Positions 7,108-10,751 of a DNA stretch of 10,751 nt are shown piece after piece (within the stretch, counting starts at the first letter, position 1; the number at the start of each line of letters is the position of its first letter). Source of the DNA: Planctomycetaceae bacterium (lineage in GTDB: Bacteria; Planctomycetota; Planctomycetia; Pirellulales; Thermoguttaceae); NCBI GenBank assembly GCA_031256755.1, contig JAIRPZ010000253.1, positions 1 through 10,751 of the forward strand, read 5' to 3'. The notes beneath the pieces were generated by a model. The model was not told the origin of the DNA and did no database searches. It saw nothing but the letters and a program-made list of their open reading frames with translations. The translations under genes and the position numbers were made by a program.

Positions 7108-8031
7108 CTGCCGTCCGCTTTAGCCGATCCGCTGCCGATGAGTATCGATCCCCTTTTTTTCAAACGTTCTCCGACCGGACACAAAGGAACGTACGGAACG
7201 GTTCTTGGTATCGGCGGCTCGCGCGGAATGGCGGGAGCCGTTGCTTTGGCGGGGCGTGCGTCTCTTGTATCCGGTGCCGGTTTGGTGCGTCTGGCTGTTC
7301 CTGACCCGATTCTTGAGACCGCCGCCGGATATTTTCCCGAATTGACAACGATTCCGTGTCCGGCGGATGCTGCCGGACGTTTTTGTTTGTCCGCATTGGA
7401 TTCTCTTTTAATGCATGCGGCGGAAGCGACGGTGCTGTTTCTTGGTCCCGGATTGGGACGCTCGGACGATTTGACGCAACTTGTTCCGGCATTGCTGCGG
7501 CAAGCGTCAAAGTCCAAGCCGGTTGTTGTTGATGCGGATGCGGTGAATGCGATGGCGGCAGCCGGTATCGGGCGTATCGGGCTGCCGGCGGAGGGAGCGG
7601 TTATTTTGACTCCGCATGCCGGCGAGTTTGCGAGAATAAGCGGTCAATTACCGCCGCCGGAAGACGCGATGGAACAGCGGCAAGCCGCCGCTGCCGGATT
7701 TGCTGCGCAGTTCGGCGTGATCCTTGTGCTGAAAGGGCATCAAACGATTATTACGGACGGCAAGCGGTTGAGTGTGAATACAACGGGGAATCCCGGCATG
7801 GCAACGGGCGGCAGCGGTGACGTATTGACGGGAATGATTGCGGGTCTTCTGGCGCAACATCCGGCGGCGGTGTTTGAAATGGTTTGCCTTGCGGTCAGCC
7901 TTCACGGATCGGCGGGCGATCTTGCTGCCGGACGGCTTGGCGAACAATCTGTGACGGCAACGGACATTCTGCGTGCGGTGCCGCAGGCATTCAGGATGTT
8001 TCTGAACACCGGTTCCGATGCCTATGTGTGA
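7102..8031 (+). CDS. nnrD: ADP-dependent NAD(P)H-hydrate dehydratase
   Basis: This enzyme repairs NADHX and NADPHX, the hydrated and inactive forms of the nicotinamide cofactors, by dehydrating the S-epimer with ADP (or ATP in some homologues); it is cytosolic. The 309-residue product is the YjeF C-terminal / ribokinase-like domain throughout. HKGTYGTVLGIGGSRGMAGA begins at His27, followed by GPGLGRSDD, DADAVN at 144-149, LTPHAGEFARI, VLKGHQTIITDG and the catalytic loop TGGSGDVLTG with Asp240. The N-terminal epimerase (NnrE/YjeF_N) domain often fused to it is absent, so an epimerase should be encoded elsewhere. The frame extends upstream to 6889 but that part lies antisense to the kinase gene and has no family similarity. 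ATG 7102 fits the promoter and the family length; ATG 7138 is the other possibility. The 5' end is divergent from the hybrid kinase. Confidence 0.93.
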   Translation: MQLPSALADPLPMSIDPLFFKRSPTGHKGTYGTVLGIGGSRGMAGAVALAGRASLVSGAGLVRLAVPDPILETAAGYFPELTTIPCPADAAGRFCLSALDSLLMHAAEATVLFLGPGLGRSDDLTQLVPALLRQASKSKPVVVDADAVNAMAAAGIGRIGLPAEGAVILTPHAGEFARISGQLPPPEDAMEQRQAAAAGFAAQFGVILVLKGHQTIITDGKRLSVNTTGNPGMATGGSGDVLTGMIAGLLAQHPAAVFEMVCLAVSLHGSAGDLAAGRLGEQSVTATDILRAVPQAFRMFLNTGSDAYV

Positions 8032-8044
8032 ACTTTGCCTGCTG

Positions 8045-8082
8045 CCTTTCTTTTTTTTATTTCTCTTTTCTTATTTTCTTTT
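8045..8082 (+). other. Pyrimidine-rich tract after nnrD
   Basis: In these 38 nt only two bases are purines (A at 8059 and 8073), and the tract includes T8 at 8051-8058. It begins 13 bp after the nnrD stop codon. No compact hairpin precedes it; the only complementary arms found are GCAGGCA at 7983-7989 and TGCCTGC at 8036-8042, with a 46-nt loop. It may serve as a U-rich termination or RNA-binding site. The rest of 8083-8184 is AT-rich, contains TACTAT at 8142-8147 as a possible -10 without a matching -35, and shows no gene. Confidence 0.4.
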
Positions 8083-8184
8083 AATGATTTATTGACCCAA
8101 CATTTTCCGATTTTGCTCTTTCCTTCAACAAGAGAATTCCCTACTATCTTCCTGTTCGATTGTTTTTTACAAGAATTGACAAAG

Positions 8185-10751
8185 ATGTCTCTTACAAATG
8201 CGTTCTCCCGCAGTGCTGTTTTGCCGGTACTGTTTCCTGCCGTGCTGCTGTCCGCCGGTTTTGCCGCCGGACAAACAACAACAGCGGATTACCGCTATCT
8301 GCCGGCAGAACAGAGACAAAATACCGCCGTACAGACACTCTACGTGCCGAATCCCGGTACCGCTGCACCGATTCAGCAAATGCAGTACCGCACAGAATTT
8401 TCACCCGGAATGGTTCAGCGGTTTCCGCAGCCGGACGGAAATGTTTCCCATGCGGCACAGCCCGTTCCCGTATTGCCCCCCGTATTACCGCCGGCAGACC
8501 CGTTTATCGGTACCGGTTTGCCCGCAAATGCTCCGACCGGCAACGCTGACCTGAATCACGCCGCGAATCACGTCGTCCCGATTCCGGCGCAGATTCCGCC
8601 GTTTGCACCCATTCAGCACCCGCAATTCCGGCAATTCGATTCCCCGCAGCAAACTCCGGTCGCCTTTACCGAAGCGGCACCGGAACCGCCAGCCGATGCC
8701 GCACGGATTTCCATGATGCCGCTGCCGAAACCGGAAAACACTGAACAGCCCGCACCAGTTCCCGCCTCGCCGTCCCCTCAAATACTGCCGGTCAAAACAA
8801 ACGCTGCGGAAACCGCTACAAAAGTCCACCGCCTGCAATTGCCGATCGCGGTTTTCGAGAAAAATCTGATCGAAAAACTCGGCAGCAAATTTGTTCCGGT
8901 ACGGAATGTCGACAATTCGCCGAACTCTTCCCGATACCGGCTGCCGGTACGCGACGGTTCCGAAGTCGAACTCATACTGGACGTTCAAAGCAATTCCGCC
9001 GTGATCACCGGTTCGGCAAAGACCGCAGAAGCATGCCTGCAAATCGTCCGCTTGCTGGATACAGAACCCCGCAAAGGTATAGTGGCCGAATTTGTACCGG
9101 TTCAGCAGTCAAGTTTACCGGCCGTGCAGCGCACCGCCGACATTCTCAATCGGGAAACACAGCGTTTCGCACAAGCCAATCCGCCGGCTGCCAATCCGCT
9201 TGCCGGAACCATTCAGCCGCTGCCGCCGCCCGCCGCCGGCAACAACAGCGACAACGGAAACAGCAATGGAAACGGCAACGGAAATAATGCCGCCGCAGGA
9301 ATCGAAGTCAATCCGGGAAAAGTTTTGGGACCGGTGCAAATCAATATCATTGACGCAGGCGGCATGGAAATGATGAACATTACCGGATCGCCGGAAGATG
9401 TGCAGGTCATCAAAAATATGCTGAAACAACTCGAAACAATGAGTTTGGAACACGAACCGATCATCGAACTGATTCCGGTAAAACATGCCGATTCGCTTCG
9501 GGTCAGTCAAATCGTGCAGCAACTTTATACGCAGGTTTATCAGCAGCGGCGCGGTTCCGTCACTATGCTGCCGCTTGTCAAGCCGAACACGATTTTGCTC
9601 ATCGGAAAAAAAGAAAGCAATGATGCCGCAAAAGAATTGATCGCCAAACTGGATACAGCCGTGAATCCGAATGCAAGTTTTCAAATTTTCCGGCTGAAAC
9701 ATGCCGCATCGGACACGCTGGCAACGCAGATGACGCAGTCCTTTGCCGGAAGACCCGGTACCGGAAACGGTTTGGCACCGCAAGTCAGTATCGTCAGTGA
9801 TTTCCGTACCAATTCGCTGATTGTGCAGGGCAGTCCGCGGGATATTAACGAAGCGGCAGCGATGATCCGCCAACTTGATGTTTCCGGCAGCGATATTACG
9901 AATATCGTCAGGACATTTCCGCTGAAAAATGCGATTGCATCGGAACTGGCGACAACACTGACCAATGCGTTTGCGGGACGGTCCGGCGGCAGCACAACCG
10001 GTGCTTTTGGCGGAGGAGGGGCAACAGGCAATACCGGCTCGCGCGGTGCCGTGCTGTCTTTCGGACAAGTCGATAAAGACGGCAACCTGATCCGGGGAAG
10101 TGTTCTCTACGATGTGACCGTTGTTGCCGACACGCGGAGCAACACGCTTCTTGTTACGGCACCGCCGGAAACGATGTCGCTGATTGAAGCGGTGATCCGG
10201 CAACTCGATCAACTGCCATCTGCACAATCGAAAATCAAAGTGTTCCAACTTGCCAACGGCGATGCTTACGCTTTAACCACGATGCTCACGAATCTGTTTT
10301 CGGCAACGTCGACAGGGGGCTTCGGCGGCGGAACTGCTGCCGGAACGTCGTCCATTGCGACAGTCCGTCCCGGTATCGAACCGGGAGAAAGTACGCTTGT
10401 TTCCGTCCGCTTTCAGACCGACATACGCACCAACAGTATTATTGCGGTCGGCAGCGAAGGAGATATGGCTGTTGCGGAAGCACTGCTCCTGCGTTTGGAT
10501 ACGGACAGTGCCAATAACCGGAAAGTGATGCTGCTGAAACTTATCAACACGCCGGCGGATCAAATCGCGCCGATTTTACAGCAATACGTGGCGAATGAAC
10601 GGCAGATCGATATTCAGAACAGTACAACGATCCTGCCGCACAGTCCGCTGGAGCAATATCTGAAAGAAATCAATGTCGTTGCCGAACCGATCAGCAATTC
10701 GCTGATCATCAGCACCACGCCCCGTTATTATAATCAGATCAGAAAAATCGT
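8185..10751 (+). CDS. Secretin-family outer-membrane channel protein, 3' end outside the window
   Basis: Secretins form the outer-membrane pore of type II secretion or type IV pilus systems; stacked N-domains build the periplasmic channel. The reading frame is open to the right edge (855 codons). Residues 1-29 form a Sec signal peptide (basic start, hydrophobic core, AGFAA before the likely cleavage). Residues about 30-212 are a Pro/Gln/Ala-rich, probably disordered stretch. Seven N1-like units follow: about 213-296, 297-423 (with an Asn/Gly run at 353-368), 424-493, 494-570, 571-681, 682-778 and 779-855, the last cut by the edge. The clearer ones repeat a pattern of hydrophobic strand, LKHA-like turn, helix, a strand such as VADTRSNTLLV, then a helix ending RQLD. 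Gly-rich loops sit in units 5 and 6, as in GspD N-domains. The start ATG has no clear Shine-Dalgarno sequence; TTG 8176 is in frame but less likely. GspD is the likeliest assignment, but the pore-forming core that would distinguish it from PilQ is not visible. Confidence 0.88.
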   Translation, partial: MSLTNAFSRSAVLPVLFPAVLLSAGFAAGQTTTADYRYLPAEQRQNTAVQTLYVPNPGTAAPIQQMQYRTEFSPGMVQRFPQPDGNVSHAAQPVPVLPPVLPPADPFIGTGLPANAPTGNADLNHAANHVVPIPAQIPPFAPIQHPQFRQFDSPQQTPVAFTEAAPEPPADAARISMMPLPKPENTEQPAPVPASPSPQILPVKTNAAETATKVHRLQLPIAVFEKNLIEKLGSKFVPVRNVDNSPNSSRYRLPVRDGSEVELILDVQSNSAVITGSAKTAEACLQIVRLLDTEPRKGIVAEFVPVQQSSLPAVQRTADILNRETQRFAQANPPAANPLAGTIQPLPPPAAGNNSDNGNSNGNGNGNNAAAGIEVNPGKVLGPVQINIIDAGGMEMMNITGSPEDVQVIKNMLKQLETMSLEHEPIIELIPVKHADSLRVSQIVQQLYTQVYQQRRGSVTMLPLVKPNTILLIGKKESNDAAKELIAKLDTAVNPNASFQIFRLKHAASDTLATQMTQSFAGRPGTGNGLAPQVSIVSDFRTNSLIVQGSPRDINEAAAMIRQLDVSGSDITNIVRTFPLKNAIASELATTLTNAFAGRSGGSTTGAFGGGGATGNTGSRGAVLSFGQVDKDGNLIRGSVLYDVTVVADTRSNTLLVTAPPETMSLIEAVIRQLDQLPSAQSKIKVFQLANGDAYALTTMLTNLFSATSTGGFGGGTAAGTSSIATVRPGIEPGESTLVSVRFQTDIRTNSIIAVGSEGDMAVAEALLLRLDTDSANNRKVMLLKLINTPADQIAPILQQYVANERQIDIQNSTTILPHSPLEQYLKEINVVAEPISNSLIISTTPRYYNQIRKI

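Noticed and set aside
8092..8120. TTGACC at 8092-8097 as the -35 of a secretin promoter
   Set aside because: No hexamer resembling TATAAT lies 16-19 bp downstream; the nearest good -10 (TACTAT at 8142) is far too distant.
8485..9042. Minus-strand open frame of 185 codons over the Pro-rich part of the secretin
   Set aside because: Antisense to the secretin frame; low-complexity Arg/Gly-rich product with no recognisable domain.
9115..10248. Long minus-strand open frame of 377 codons inside the secretin region
   Set aside because: It lies antisense to a continuous plus-strand frame with signal peptide and recognisable repeated domains. Its product is rich in Arg, Cys and His with no domain, as expected of a shadow frame.

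Overview
The window looks like ordinary chromosomal DNA from a Gram-negative-type bacterium of moderate GC content. It is most likely a member of the Planctomycetota (Pirellulales-like). That placement is an inference from three things: a very long secretin precursor with many stacked ring-building domains, large soluble hybrid histidine kinases, and the near absence of Shine-Dalgarno sequences before starts. No rRNA, tRNA, CRISPR array, integrase or insertion sequence was seen.

Layout from left to right. (1) Positions 1-960 hold a lone pyrK-like gene (+), the iron-sulfur/FAD electron-transfer subunit of class 1B dihydroorotate dehydrogenase. A possible promoter precedes it and a strong 14-bp-stem terminator follows, so it is probably monocistronic. 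(2) Positions 961-1098 are an AT-rich spacer with short direct and inverted repeats. (3) Positions 1099-4095 (+) encode a 998-residue methyl-accepting chemotaxis protein. It has an extracytoplasmic dCache-type sensor, five and a half near-identical 22-residue Glu/Lys/Pro repeats inserted in the sensor, a PAS-like segment in place of HAMP, and a canonical signalling hairpin. (4) Positions 4109-7015 (-), convergent with the receptor and only 13 bp away, encode a soluble hybrid histidine kinase, PAS-GAF-PAS-HisKA-HATPase-REC-REC. (5) Around 7045-7107 there are two mutually overlapping divergent promoters. (6) Positions 7102-8031 (+) encode a stand-alone ADP-dependent NAD(P)H-hydrate dehydratase (nnrD), a metabolite-repair enzyme. 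(7) Positions 8032-8184 contain a 38-nt nearly pure pyrimidine tract. (8) From 8185 to the right edge, and cut by it, runs a secretin-family outer-membrane protein. It has a signal peptide, a roughly 180-residue Pro/Gln-rich stretch, and at least seven consecutive N1-like domains; the pore-forming core lies beyond the window.

The genes do not form one operon. The receptor and the hybrid kinase are both signal-transduction proteins, but they are transcribed toward each other and neither cheA/cheW/cheR/cheB nor an HPt gene is present, so a functional link is only a possibility. The most unusual items are the repeat-bearing sensor of the receptor, the interlocked kinase/nnrD promoters, and the extended secretin periplasmic channel. 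I found no convincing wholly new biological system.
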